Source: Actinomycetota bacterium
GTDB taxonomy: Bacteria; Actinomycetota; Rubrobacteria; Rubrobacterales; Rubrobacteraceae
Length of the DNA: 64,000 nt
NCBI GenBank assembly: GCA_902810695.1
Contig: CADDYV010000012.1
Location: forward strand, 1-64,000
Reading direction: 5' to 3'
Shown here: piece after piece, positions 43,511 to 52,044 of the stretch
Layout of the letters: each line of letters begins with the position of its first letter
How positions within the stretch are numbered: position 1 is the stretch's first letter
The notes under the pieces: generated by a model
Seen by the model: the letters and a program-made list of their open reading frames with translations, nothing else
What the model was told of the DNA's origin: nothing
The model's database searches: none
Program-made: the position numbers and the translations under genes

Positions 43511-44124
43511 TTAGTATCCGTCCTGGCCGCCTCCGCCCGAACTGCCAGTGCCCCCGCTCGAAGTGGCTGCGCTATCGGAAGAGAGGTCCGCGCAGGATAT
43601 GCTCGGGGACTCCACTGCCTTTACTCTTGGGGCGTGAACGTTTATGTACTTGGGGGCTCCGGAGAAGAGCTGAGACAACGTCACGCCCTTGACCACGGTC
43701 GTGCTGGTTGCGGTCTCGTTCTTTTTCGTGGTCAACAGCTTTAGCGGATACTCCGCCGGGCCGCCCTTGCCAGACCGTTCGTTCGCGCAAGTTCCCTGGT
43801 GGATGTGGGCCAGGTGCATGGTTCCGGCAGGCTCCATCAAGTTCTTCATCGCCAGCACGACCTTTACCCCGCCTCCGACCTTGGTGAGCGTCGCCGTTCC
43901 GCTTACGCCGGAGTTGTGGCTCGGAGTGAGGTGGACGGTCTTGCCTGCAGCTCCGCCGGAAGTTGATGCACTGCTACTGGCCGTGCTCGCAGAAGAGACA
44001 CTACTCGGTGAGTTGCTGGCAGAAGAGGGGCTGCCCCCCGCATCCACCCAGCACGACGAAAGTCGCGACGGCCAGCGTCGGCAAAAAACACCTTCGCTCC
44101 CGATAACGGGTTGTTGCGCATCAT
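43511..44124 (-). pseudogene. CHRD-like lipoprotein, broken by two homopolymer shifts
   Basis: The C-terminal part (from about 43970 down) codes for a Ser-rich linker and a CHRD-like domain (VHLTPSHNSGVSGTATL, HLAHIHQGTC). Its true N terminus lies in two other frames: ATG 44124 with AGAGGAGGAAG reads MMRNNPLSGAKVF. Removing one T from the T6 run (44083-44088) continues as LPTLAVATFVVLGGC, a lipobox. Removing one G from the G6 run (44034-44039) joins it to SPSSASNS and the rest. So a normal lipoprotein is broken by two +1 changes. This may be phase variation or sequence error. Confidence 0.72.
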
Positions 44125-44271
44125 CGAAATCTTCCTCCTCTCCCCATCCAGCCAATGCAAACGCGCCGGGGCGAACTTTTACCTTTCTGTTATACGTTTT
44201 GTAATTTCAGATGATTACAACTCGATGAAGGTTTTGGGATCGAGCGATATCCGAGATGTTTTTGTAGCTAC

Positions 44272-44610
44272 CTAGTAGCTTCCCCCGAAGAGGCGTCGGA
44301 TCCAACGCGGCAATCCCTCGCCGGAACCTCCCTCGGTGGCTCGCTTGTAGTCTTCGAGGTCGTCGGGGTGTACCTGAGCGCCCAACTCACCGAGGATGGC
44401 TTTCGCATCTTGCAGGCGTGAGTCTGGAACATCCCGCGCGAAGTTGACCTCGACCAGGTAGTTGCCGTTCCAGCGGATACGGTAGATCCTGAGCCCCAGA
44501 ACTTCTTGCTGTGTGAATCGCCGGTCGAGCTCGGCGGCGCATCCGCGCGCCTCTTCCTCGCGCGCGAACTCGTAGCCTATAGACCGGCTCTTTTCACCTT
44601 GATCCGCCAC
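44272..44610 (-). CDS. Hypothetical protein, 112 residues
   Basis: I do not recognise the family. It is soluble with mixed helix and strand; RIYRIRWNGNYLVEVNFARD is the clearest strand pair, and the C terminus LPRWIRRLFGGSY is basic and aromatic. It begins directly after the zinc metalloprotease stop on the same strand and may be cotranscribed. Confidence 0.6.
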   Translation of the reverse strand: MADQGEKSRSIGYEFAREEEARGCAAELDRRFTQQEVLGLRIYRIRWNGNYLVEVNFARDVPDSRLQDAKAILGELGAQVHPDDLEDYKRATEGGSGEGLPRWIRRLFGGSY

Positions 44611-45639
44611 TCAAACCCCTTCCATCCTAGATATCCAGAGACCAGGGTCCCGGACTTCATCCAGGGTCGGCAGGTTTTCGGGACGCTCCCAGACGCGGTT
44701 GAGCCCCTCCATACCCAGCCGTCTGGCTACCGCGTCGGCGAATTGCTCACCGAGCCGGTACTGCTCCAGCTTCATGTCGAGCCCGGTGAGGCGGAAGATC
44801 GCGGTCTCCAGCGGCGGGCGGTGCAGCCGGCTCTGGGCCATCCGCTGGCTCAGGTACTCGTAGTGCGGCACCAGCCCCTTCCCGACGTGGTGCATCACGT
44901 AATCCGAGTAGCCCTCGATCACGGCCATCGTCGCCTGCATCCGGTCGAAAGCCTCGCGCTGAGAGCGGTTCATCATCAACTCTATCGAGCGCCCGCCACT
45001 CATCAAATTCTCGGAGATGCGGCGCAGGAGCTCCCGCACCTCCATTCTCTCGGCGAGCGGCTCCAGCAGGTATTCGAGCAGCTCGCCGAGATACTTCCGG
45101 ATCCAGGGATACCCCTCGAACTGCAGCGCGTGGGTCATCTCGTGCAAGACGATCCAGAGCCTCAAGCCATCTACGGGCACTCCCAACCTCGCCGCTGCCG
45201 AGACGATATTCCCATCGAGGAAAAACACCTTGCCGGGCTCTCTCGCTTTCTTGCGAACCGCCAGTGGACCGGTATCGTACTGCCCCAGAACGCGAGCTGA
45301 CAGAAAACCCAGAAGCAGCCCGACCTGGGCCGTAAGCGTTATCCCCCCGACAGCCCAGGTCAGATCTCCCGCGCCGCTGGCAGCCCGTTTCAGTACCGGC
45401 TCCATCATCGCGCCGAAGCCCTCGATGTTGAAGTCTATCCACTCGGCCCGGCTTGCCACCCGAATTTGCCGCCCGCCATCGAAGATTCTCCGAGGTAGCT
45501 CTATCCCGGTGAACCCCGACAGAGGGTCCAGCACCTGCTCGACGGCGCCCTGGTAGTCAAACCCGTCCTCTGGCGCCGCGTTCTCCGTGCGGGCAGCGAG
45601 CGCAACCGCTATGGTCCGGGCCGCGCCCCAGGAGATCAT
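44611..45639 (-). CDS. Zinc-dependent metalloprotease-like protein (DUF2342 family)
   Basis: A 342-residue protein. The zinc motif is HEMTH in WIVLHEMTHALQFEG (about residue 146), and ISWGAARTIAVAL at the N terminus fits the family seen next to F420 and tRNA-modification genes in Actinobacteria. ATG 45639 has GAAGGGAAGAGG upstream, better than an earlier ATG at 45690. The third ligand is not obvious. The target is unknown. Confidence 0.78.
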   Translation of the reverse strand: MISWGAARTIAVALAARTENAAPEDGFDYQGAVEQVLDPLSGFTGIELPRRIFDGGRQIRVASRAEWIDFNIEGFGAMMEPVLKRAASGAGDLTWAVGGITLTAQVGLLLGFLSARVLGQYDTGPLAVRKKAREPGKVFFLDGNIVSAAARLGVPVDGLRLWIVLHEMTHALQFEGYPWIRKYLGELLEYLLEPLAERMEVRELLRRISENLMSGGRSIELMMNRSQREAFDRMQATMAVIEGYSDYVMHHVGKGLVPHYEYLSQRMAQSRLHRPPLETAIFRLTGLDMKLEQYRLGEQFADAVARRLGMEGLNRVWERPENLPTLDEVRDPGLWISRMEGV

Positions 45640-45763
45640 CGGCCTCTTCCCTTCATGCTCATACCTGGAGTATATACGTTGTTGTGGCAATGAAAGCCGC
45701 TTCTATATCAAACTCTCGCTTCGAGTAGTTGTCATCGCATCTCCCAAGAGTTATATTCAGTCC

Positions 45764-46042
45764 ATGGGCTTCGGCATCGGGTTTCAGGAAATGGTGATCA
45801 TCGGGGTGGTCGTCCTGGTGCTCTTCGGCCCCAACAGACTCCCCGAGATGGCGCGGGATCTGGGCCGCTTCGTCAGCGAAGCACGCCGCTCCATAGACGA
45901 GTTCAAGGAAGAGCTTACCGGCGACAATTTCGGCGAAGACTACGACGAAGAGTATTACGATGAAGATCACGACAAGCTCGATGACGAAGATGAGGACTAC
46001 GACGATAAATCCCTGAGCAAGAAGGATGAGTACGACCTCTAG
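45764..46042 (+). CDS. Second TatA-like protein with an acidic tail
   Basis: A 92-residue protein. The N-terminal span MVIIGVVVLVLFGPNRLPEM and the amphipathic helix DLGRFVSEARRSIDEFKEEL are of the TatA/TatB type. The last 40 residues are more than half Asp and Glu with several Tyr. The frame is open upstream, but ATG 45764 gives the normal start. The main tatA is at 27909; this one may be TatB-like or serve a special cargo. Confidence 0.8.
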   Translation: MGFGIGFQEMVIIGVVVLVLFGPNRLPEMARDLGRFVSEARRSIDEFKEELTGDNFGEDYDEEYYDEDHDKLDDEDEDYDDKSLSKKDEYDL

Positions 46043-46180
46043 CTCTCCTCGGCACCGCGCCCTCTAAACAAAGTTTCACGAAATTTTCATAAAACTTCGC
46101 ATAAACACTAAAGTTTCTCTCGGGCACGTTCGATAAACCCTTTGCATGTATAAAACCACAACATATGGAAGAGGGGGAAC

Positions 46181-47725
46181 GTGCGCAACAGGTTGTTGAT
46201 CTTTCTGGTTCTTTTTTCGGCGCTCCTGGTAGGAACGACCTCCGTCGCGGGCGCGTTATCTCTTAAAGAGAAGAAATCACTCTCCGCGGAGTTCGGAGCA
46301 GCGGCGAAGGAATACAAGGTTCCCAAAAAGCTTCTCATGGCGATAGGCTACGTAAACACCCGCTGGGAGATGCCCCCGCCACAGCCATATCAGAAGGGAA
46401 ACCCCGAGGCTCAGGGCAACTACGGCATCATGAGCCTAACCAAGAACCCTTCGAAGAACACCCTGGACAAAGCTGCCAGGCTCACCGGTATCTCCGCGAA
46501 GAAGCTCGAAACGAACCGCGCTGCCAACATCCGCGGAGCAGCGGCGCTCCTGGCCTCTGCCGCAGGCAAAAAGAAACCCTCAAGCCTGGAAGGCTGGTAC
46601 GGGGCTGTCGCCAGGGTCTGGAGCGGTTCTATTTACGCCAACCAGGTCTTCGACACCTTGAGCAAGGGGGCGTCGGAGAGGATTTCGAGCGGCGAGCGGA
46701 TAACCCTCGCATCCCAGGATGGCGTACAACCCCGACAGCTCTACTCCCCGATGGCAAGCGGCGGCGCGGATTATTCGAGGGCCATCTGGACCCCGGCCTC
46801 CAGCGCAAACTACACCAGCGCGAACCGTCCCTACTCGAACCCCATAAACAAGATCATAATCCACGTAACAGAGAGTTCCTACGCGAGCGCCATAAACTGG
46901 TTCCAGAACCCCAACGCCCAGGCCTCGGTCCAGTACGTCGTCCGCTCCTCGGATGGTCAGATCACCCAGATGGTCCACAACAAGGACATCGCCTGGCACT
47001 CCGGCAACTGGCCCTACAACCAGACCTCCATAGGCATCGAGCACGAGGGCTACACGAGCAACCCCTCCTGGTTCACTGATGCGATGTACCGTTCCTCGGC
47101 GCGACTCGTCGCCTACCTCTGCAACAAATACCACATACCCATTGACCGCCAGCACATCATCGGGCATAATGAGGTTCCAGACCCCAACAACCCCGGCGAG
47201 TACGGCGGGATAGATCACCACACGGACCCCGGCCCCTACTGGAACTGGAGCAAGTACATGGGTTACGTCCGTTACTACGCCGGTCAGAGCGCGACGGCAT
47301 CCTCCTCGCCCAGTACGTACACCCAGGTCGTTGACAACTCCAACACTGACAGGTTCTACGCCTCCAAGAACTGGCAGCCAAGCTCCTGGAACTCGCAGCG
47401 TTACGGTGCCAACTACCGCTACAACACCCCCAAGGCTACTTCTGATGGAGCCTACTACAAGATGAAGGTGCCCGCGAACGGTAGCTACGCCGTCTACGCT
47501 AGCTGGCCCTCCAACTCCGGATACAACACCAGCACCCCGATAGGCATTCTGACCACCTCCGGGTGGAAGTGGGTTCATGTAAACCAGACCAAAAACGGCG
47601 ACAGGTGGGTCTACCTCGGAACCTTCAAGATGAAGGCCGGAGACAGGCAGAACATCGAGATCTCGCGCTGGACCAGCAGCAAAGGCTACGTGATCGCCGA
47701 CGCGGTAAAAATCGCACGAAAGTAA
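46181..47725 (+). CDS. Secreted N-acetylmuramoyl-L-alanine amidase with extra domains
   Basis: A 514-residue secreted protein. A signal peptide ends near residue 26 (SVAGA). Residues about 32-150 look like a lysozyme/transglycosylase-like helical domain (AAKEYKVPKKLLMAIGYVNT). Residues about 222-365 are an amidase-2 domain with IIHVTESS, HSGNWPYN, and DHHTDPGPYW. Residues about 380-514 form a golvesin-like sandwich (FYASKNWQPSSW, YVIADAVKI). The start is GTG 46181 after GAGGGGG. It probably cuts the stem peptide from peptidoglycan. Confidence 0.85.
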   Translation: MRNRLLIFLVLFSALLVGTTSVAGALSLKEKKSLSAEFGAAAKEYKVPKKLLMAIGYVNTRWEMPPPQPYQKGNPEAQGNYGIMSLTKNPSKNTLDKAARLTGISAKKLETNRAANIRGAAALLASAAGKKKPSSLEGWYGAVARVWSGSIYANQVFDTLSKGASERISSGERITLASQDGVQPRQLYSPMASGGADYSRAIWTPASSANYTSANRPYSNPINKIIIHVTESSYASAINWFQNPNAQASVQYVVRSSDGQITQMVHNKDIAWHSGNWPYNQTSIGIEHEGYTSNPSWFTDAMYRSSARLVAYLCNKYHIPIDRQHIIGHNEVPDPNNPGEYGGIDHHTDPGPYWNWSKYMGYVRYYAGQSATASSSPSTYTQVVDNSNTDRFYASKNWQPSSWNSQRYGANYRYNTPKATSDGAYYKMKVPANGSYAVYASWPSNSGYNTSTPIGILTTSGWKWVHVNQTKNGDRWVYLGTFKMKAGDRQNIEISRWTSSKGYVIADAVKIARK

Positions 47726-47747
47726 AGGGCGATACTGCCCACCGCAG

Positions 47748-47774
47748 GACCGGAGCCCCTCAGGGGCTCCGGTC
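47748..47774. terminator. Bidirectional terminator hairpin
   Basis: A 12-bp perfect stem GACCGGAGCCCC / GGGGCTCCGGTC with a TCA loop, then TTCTCTTT on the plus strand. It overlaps the stop codon of the convergent nuclease gene. Confidence 0.75.
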
Positions 47775-48692
47775 TTCTCTTTCGACATCTTCTGGCACGT
47801 ACAGGGCGCGGCCCAGCGGGTTCTCGTGATGGCTCCAGCCGCCGGGGCTGACGTTTCCGGTCGCCTCGAAGAACATGGCGGCGCGGGCATCGAGGTTATC
47901 TATATGATGCACGAGGAGGGCTTCGAGGGTTCTCGGCCGTTCCGGCGAGCCGTATTCAGGTTCTCCCTGGTGAGAGAGCAGGATGTGCGATATCTCCAGC
48001 GCCAACTCTTCCGGAAAGCCGGGGATCTGGGCGATATAGGAAGCTACGAGCCTGTCCCCGAGGATGACGTGTCCCTGCAAGCGCCCCTTGTCAGAGTAAG
48101 CGAACCCGCCGCCGTCCCAGGAAAGCTCCTCGACCTTCCCCACGTCGTGAAAGGCCATCCCGAACAACAAAAGGTCCCGATTGATCGGGTAGAACCTGGC
48201 AATTTCACGTGCCACTCTTACGCACTGGACAGAGTGCTCCAGGAGGCCACCGATGCGGGCGTGGTGCATACTCTTGGCAGCGGGGGCCGAGCAGAACGCC
48301 CTCCAGAAAGGCTCGTCGGAGACCATGAAGGCGAATAATCTCCTCAAGTGCTCGTTCTCAAATTCTTCTTCGAGCGTCTGTATCTCGGCGACGAGCGCCT
48401 CGCGGTCCCTCTCCGTAGCCGGGACGTAGTCCTCCTCGACGACTTCATCTTCCCCGATCACCCAGAGCTTCTCGATTTTCACCTGAAGCATCCCGCGGTA
48501 TTCGTGGGTATTGCCCTCGACGCGAACGTACTCGGGACCTTCGAGCCCGTTCATCAATTCCCTCGGAAGGCGCCACATGCGGGCGTCAACCGAGCCGGTC
48601 TTGTCCACGAGCTTCAGCGAGAGGTAGGGCACGCCGCGGCTGTCGTTGCGGACGACGGCATCGGTGGCGAGGAAGGTCGAGCGCAGCTTCAT
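47760..48692 (-). CDS. YhaM/CBF1-like 3'-5' exoribonuclease (OB fold and HD domain)
   Basis: A 310-residue protein. Residues about 1-85 are an OB-fold (YLSLKLVDKTGSVDARMWR), the rest an HD domain with HHARIGGLLEHS and AFHDVGKVEEL (about residue 182). This is the YhaM layout, a 3'-5' nuclease on RNA and single-stranded DNA. ATG 48692 has no ribosome site, and the conserved N-terminal stretch continues upstream (FWARDLKPGMKL) to CTG near 48734, which has GAAGGG before it. The start may be CTG. Confidence 0.82.
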   Translation of the reverse strand: MKLRSTFLATDAVVRNDSRGVPYLSLKLVDKTGSVDARMWRLPRELMNGLEGPEYVRVEGNTHEYRGMLQVKIEKLWVIGEDEVVEEDYVPATERDREALVAEIQTLEEEFENEHLRRLFAFMVSDEPFWRAFCSAPAAKSMHHARIGGLLEHSVQCVRVAREIARFYPINRDLLLFGMAFHDVGKVEELSWDGGGFAYSDKGRLQGHVILGDRLVASYIAQIPGFPEELALEISHILLSHQGEPEYGSPERPRTLEALLVHHIDNLDARAAMFFEATGNVSPGGWSHHENPLGRALYVPEDVEREDRSP

Positions 48693-48755
48693 GCCGGGCT
48701 TCAGATCCCGCGCCCAGAACTCTTCTTTCTCCAGGAGTGGCCCTTCTAGCTTCGC

Positions 48756-49640
48756 TTATCCCTTCACCGCTCCCGCGGTGAGCCCCGAAACGATGCGGCG
48801 CTGGAATATCAGGACGAGAACTACCAGCGGCACCGTAACTATCACCGCCGCTGCGGACTGTGCCCCGTAGTCTATCGTATGTACACCAGCAAAGTTCGGG
48901 ATTATTACCGTTACCGGCTGGGTGCTCGAATCGAACAGGAAGGTGTTGGCGAAGATGTAGTCTCCCCAAGCCTGGATGAACGTCAGGATCGCCGCCGTGA
49001 AAACCCCTGGTGCCGCAAGCGGTATGATCACCTTCCTGAACGCCTGGATGGTCGTTGCCCCGTCTACTCTTGCCGCCTCTTCGAGATCCTTCGGTAGCTC
49101 TCTGAAGAACGCCACCAGAAGCCACACCGTCAAAGGAAGCGCGAAGACGGTATCGGCGACGATCGCAGCCCAGTAGGTGTTGATGAGACCGATCTCGCTG
49201 AACTGCTTGAACAGCGGAGCGATGATCGCCACCTGCGGGAAGAAGGCGATCGCCAGGATGAACGTGAGCACCGCACTCTTGAAGTGGAATCGCAGCCGGG
49301 CTATGGAGTAGGCTGCAATGGAGCCGAAGAACAGACAGGCCACGGTCGTAATCCCGGAGATTATCACGCTGTTTCTCAGCGCCTTGAGGAAGTCGGGGTT
49401 GCTAAAGACCCTGCTCCATGAGGCCCCGGTAGGGTTCTGAGGCCAGAAGGTCGGCGGAGAGGCGAAAAGCTCCGACTTGGTGACGATGCTCATCTTGAAC
49501 ACCCACAACAGCGGGAACACGCTCACCAGCACGAAAACGACGAGAAATATGTAGAAGAGGATCATGCCGAGGTTGCCCCGCCTCTCGCGTTTCCCGGTGG
49601 GGGCTGCGGCCACCCCTTCTCTGGCGGTTGCGCTAGCCAT
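48756..49640 (-). CDS. Sugar ABC transporter permease (MalG type)
   Basis: A 294-residue membrane protein with six spans. The EAA motif reads LEEAARVDGATTIQAF (about residues 190-205). It is the second permease of the carbohydrate ABC importer. It follows the MalF-type permease by five bases. The N-terminal 25 residues are cytoplasmic and basic. Confidence 0.92.
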   Translation of the reverse strand: MASATAREGVAAAPTGKRERRGNLGMILFYIFLVVFVLVSVFPLLWVFKMSIVTKSELFASPPTFWPQNPTGASWSRVFSNPDFLKALRNSVIISGITTVACLFFGSIAAYSIARLRFHFKSAVLTFILAIAFFPQVAIIAPLFKQFSEIGLINTYWAAIVADTVFALPLTVWLLVAFFRELPKDLEEAARVDGATTIQAFRKVIIPLAAPGVFTAAILTFIQAWGDYIFANTFLFDSSTQPVTVIIPNFAGVHTIDYGAQSAAAVIVTVPLVVLVLIFQRRIVSGLTAGAVKG

Positions 49641-49645
49641 CTTCT

Positions 49646-50560
49646 CTACTCCTCCGTGGAAGTCTGCATGCCGAGGACTTTAATGAAGAACAACGCCAGC
49701 AGGAAGGCTGTCACAAAGATGAACACCGCCGCGGCGTTGCCCTCGGGGAACTGCAACTGGCTGATCCTGACCGACTCGTAGACGAACGTGGAGAGGGATT
49801 CGAGCTGTTGGCCGGTCATCACCCAGAACAGGTCGTAGACGCGGTAGGCGTCGAGGGTGCGGAAGAGGACCGCAACCAGGATGGTCGGCTTCAAGAGTGG
49901 CAGCGTTATCCGCAGGAAGCGCTGCATGGCGTTAGCCCCATCCACCCTTGCAGCTTCATAGACATCTTCGGGGATCGTCTGAAGGCCCGCCAGGAGCAAG
50001 AGTGCCATGAACGGCGTCGTCTTCCAGGCGTCAACGAGGATACAGGCTATGAGGAGCAGGTGCGTGTTCGAGAGTATCGGGCTGCTTATAAGGCCCAGGG
50101 CGTGCGCCACATAGCTGATGACCCCGATCTGATCCTGGAACATCAACCGCCACATTACCGCCGATATCGCCGTCGGAAACGCCCACGGCACCAGGACCGC
50201 CGCCCTCACCAGTCCTCTGCCCTTGAAGGAGCGGTTTATCGCGAGCGCAACGCCCAGTCCGATCACAAACTCGATGGTTACGCTCGCCACCGTGAAGATT
50301 ATGGTGTCAACCAGCCCCTGCTGGAAGTTGGAGTTCTGGAACATGGTGGCGTAGTTCTCGAAGCCAACGAAGGGACCGGTGATGGTTGCGGTGCCCCCGT
50401 GCAGGCTCAGCCAGATCGAATCCACCACCGGATAGAAGGCCACGGCCAGAACGATGAGGAAAACGGGCAGCACCATGTAGTAGGCTGCCCTGCGATCTGG
50501 ACTACCGAACTCCTCCTTTAGCCAGCCGCGGCCTCTTCTCTTTTTCGCTACGGTTGCCAA
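49646..50560 (-). CDS. Sugar ABC transporter permease (MalF type)
   Basis: A 304-residue protein with six spans. The EAA motif is YEAARVDGANAMQRFLRITLP (about residues 207-227, quoted in part). It precedes the MalG-type permease and follows the binding protein by 49 bases, forming one operon. The substrate is not evident from the permease. Confidence 0.92.
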   Translation of the reverse strand: MATVAKKRRGRGWLKEEFGSPDRRAAYYMVLPVFLIVLAVAFYPVVDSIWLSLHGGTATITGPFVGFENYATMFQNSNFQQGLVDTIIFTVASVTIEFVIGLGVALAINRSFKGRGLVRAAVLVPWAFPTAISAVMWRLMFQDQIGVISYVAHALGLISSPILSNTHLLLIACILVDAWKTTPFMALLLLAGLQTIPEDVYEAARVDGANAMQRFLRITLPLLKPTILVAVLFRTLDAYRVYDLFWVMTGQQLESLSTFVYESVRISQLQFPEGNAAAVFIFVTAFLLALFFIKVLGMQTSTEE

Positions 50561-50609
50561 AAGCCTGCCCCTTTCCCTGAAAAAGCTTTTGCGCTCTCTC
50601 TATCCCTCT

Positions 50610-51953
50610 CTAGGCATTCTTTGCCTGTTTGATGATCTGGGTGAGCTGCCCCTGCAGGGTCTTTGCAGCCTTCTTCGGGCTCGTGGTGCCTTTGAGCGAG
50701 TTGTTGAACTGCTCCTGCATATCCAGCGACATGTCCGAGTAGTACGGAGAGACCGGACGCGGCCTGGTGCTCTGGATGGCCGTTTTGTTCAGCCTGATCG
50801 GAGCAACCTTGCTGACGACTTCCTTGTCGCTGTAGAGCGACTTGAGAGTGGGCAGTATCGAGGCGTTCAGCGCGAACGCTTTCTCCTGCTCAGGAGAGGT
50901 CATGAACTTGACGAACTCGTAGGCTGCATCCTGCTTGGTGCTGTCCGAGAGCGCGCTTATGTAGAAGTTCCACCCACCGAGGCAGCTATGGGTATGGTTG
51001 CCGTCGGAGACCGGTATCGGTGCCAGCCCGACCTGCTCGGGCTTTATCGTCTTCTTGTACTGCGGGATAAGCCCGTACATATACGGCCAGTTGCGGCAGA
51101 AGACCGCCTTGCCGCCCAGGAAGATGGGCTCGCACTGCGGCTCCTCATACGTCGCCACCGCCTGCGGTGCCACACCGTCCGTCACCATGCTCCGCTCGGT
51201 GGTGAGTCCCGAGATAGCACCAGGCTGGTCTATAATGACGGTGTTGGAGTTGTTGTTCTTGAGCACATTGCCGCCGTTGGTCCAGATGTACTCCATCGCG
51301 TCACAGACGCCGCCCTCGTACTTGTCGCCCTGGAAGACGAAGCCGTTCTGGATACCCTGGTCTTTCATGACCTTCTTTGCCATCATCTTTAGCTCATCCC
51401 AGGTCTTGGGCGGGTTCTTGAAGCCGCTTTTGGCGAGCAGATCCTTGCGGTAGTAGAGCATCCCGGCGTCGGTGAACCAGGGAACGCCCCAGATCTTGCC
51501 CTGGTAAGTCATGGACTGTATAGGTCCGGGCAGGAACTTGCTGCGATCACTCTCCGAGAAACGGTCAGAGAGATCTATGATCCAGCCATTCGCCGCGAGC
51601 TGGGCCGGCCAGATCACATCCCCGCCGATCAGGTCTATGTTGGTCTTCTGAGCCTGGAACTCGGTCTTGATCTGGTCGAAATATTGCCCCGTGTCCGAGG
51701 GCATGTGCCGCCAGGTTACCTTGATCTTGCCCTTGTTCTGCTTGTTGAACTTCGAGATCAGCTTGGCTAGCGTCCCGGTACTCTCGCGCCCGAAGGCAAC
51801 GGTAATATCCACGGGACCTTTGCTACCCTGTCCGCCACCGCCGCCGCAGCCCGCTGCGCCAAGCAGTGCCGCACCCGCAACTCCGGCGCCGCCCAGCTTC
51901 AGAAAGTCGCGCCGATTCACCTTCCGGCCAGCACCTTCGTGCGCCTCTCCCAT
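50610..51953 (-). CDS. Sugar ABC transporter substrate-binding protein
   Basis: A 447-residue type 1 extracellular binding protein. The signal is a Tat type, NRRDFLKLGGAGVAG, ending in the lipobox LGAAGC, so it is a Tat-exported lipoprotein. The mature part has the binding-protein pattern (VDITVAFGRESTGTL; NFYISALSDSTKQDAAYEFV). ATG 51953 has AAAGGAG eight bases upstream; ATG 51986 is less likely. It is divergent from the LacI gene and probably repressed by it. Confidence 0.9.
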   Translation of the reverse strand: MGEAHEGAGRKVNRRDFLKLGGAGVAGAALLGAAGCGGGGGQGSKGPVDITVAFGRESTGTLAKLISKFNKQNKGKIKVTWRHMPSDTGQYFDQIKTEFQAQKTNIDLIGGDVIWPAQLAANGWIIDLSDRFSESDRSKFLPGPIQSMTYQGKIWGVPWFTDAGMLYYRKDLLAKSGFKNPPKTWDELKMMAKKVMKDQGIQNGFVFQGDKYEGGVCDAMEYIWTNGGNVLKNNNSNTVIIDQPGAISGLTTERSMVTDGVAPQAVATYEEPQCEPIFLGGKAVFCRNWPYMYGLIPQYKKTIKPEQVGLAPIPVSDGNHTHSCLGGWNFYISALSDSTKQDAAYEFVKFMTSPEQEKAFALNASILPTLKSLYSDKEVVSKVAPIRLNKTAIQSTRPRPVSPYYSDMSLDMQEQFNNSLKGTTSPKKAAKTLQGQLTQIIKQAKNA

Positions 51954-52006
51954 AGACAAGGCTCCTTTCCCTACACATTGACCCACAGTTTCGCCTCAAG
52001 GTAACA

Positions 52007-52024
52007 TACTAAAGGGTTTTAGTA
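52007..52024. promoter_or_regulatory. LacI-type operator
   Basis: A perfect inverted repeat TACTAAA-GGGT-TTTAGTA between the divergent LacI and transporter genes. It overlaps the end of TAACAT (52002-52007), a probable -10 for lacI paired with TTGACC (51978-51983, 18-base spacer). This fits autoregulation and repression of the importer. Confidence 0.7.
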
Positions 52025-52044
52025 AAGCATTGGGGGTGCAATTT

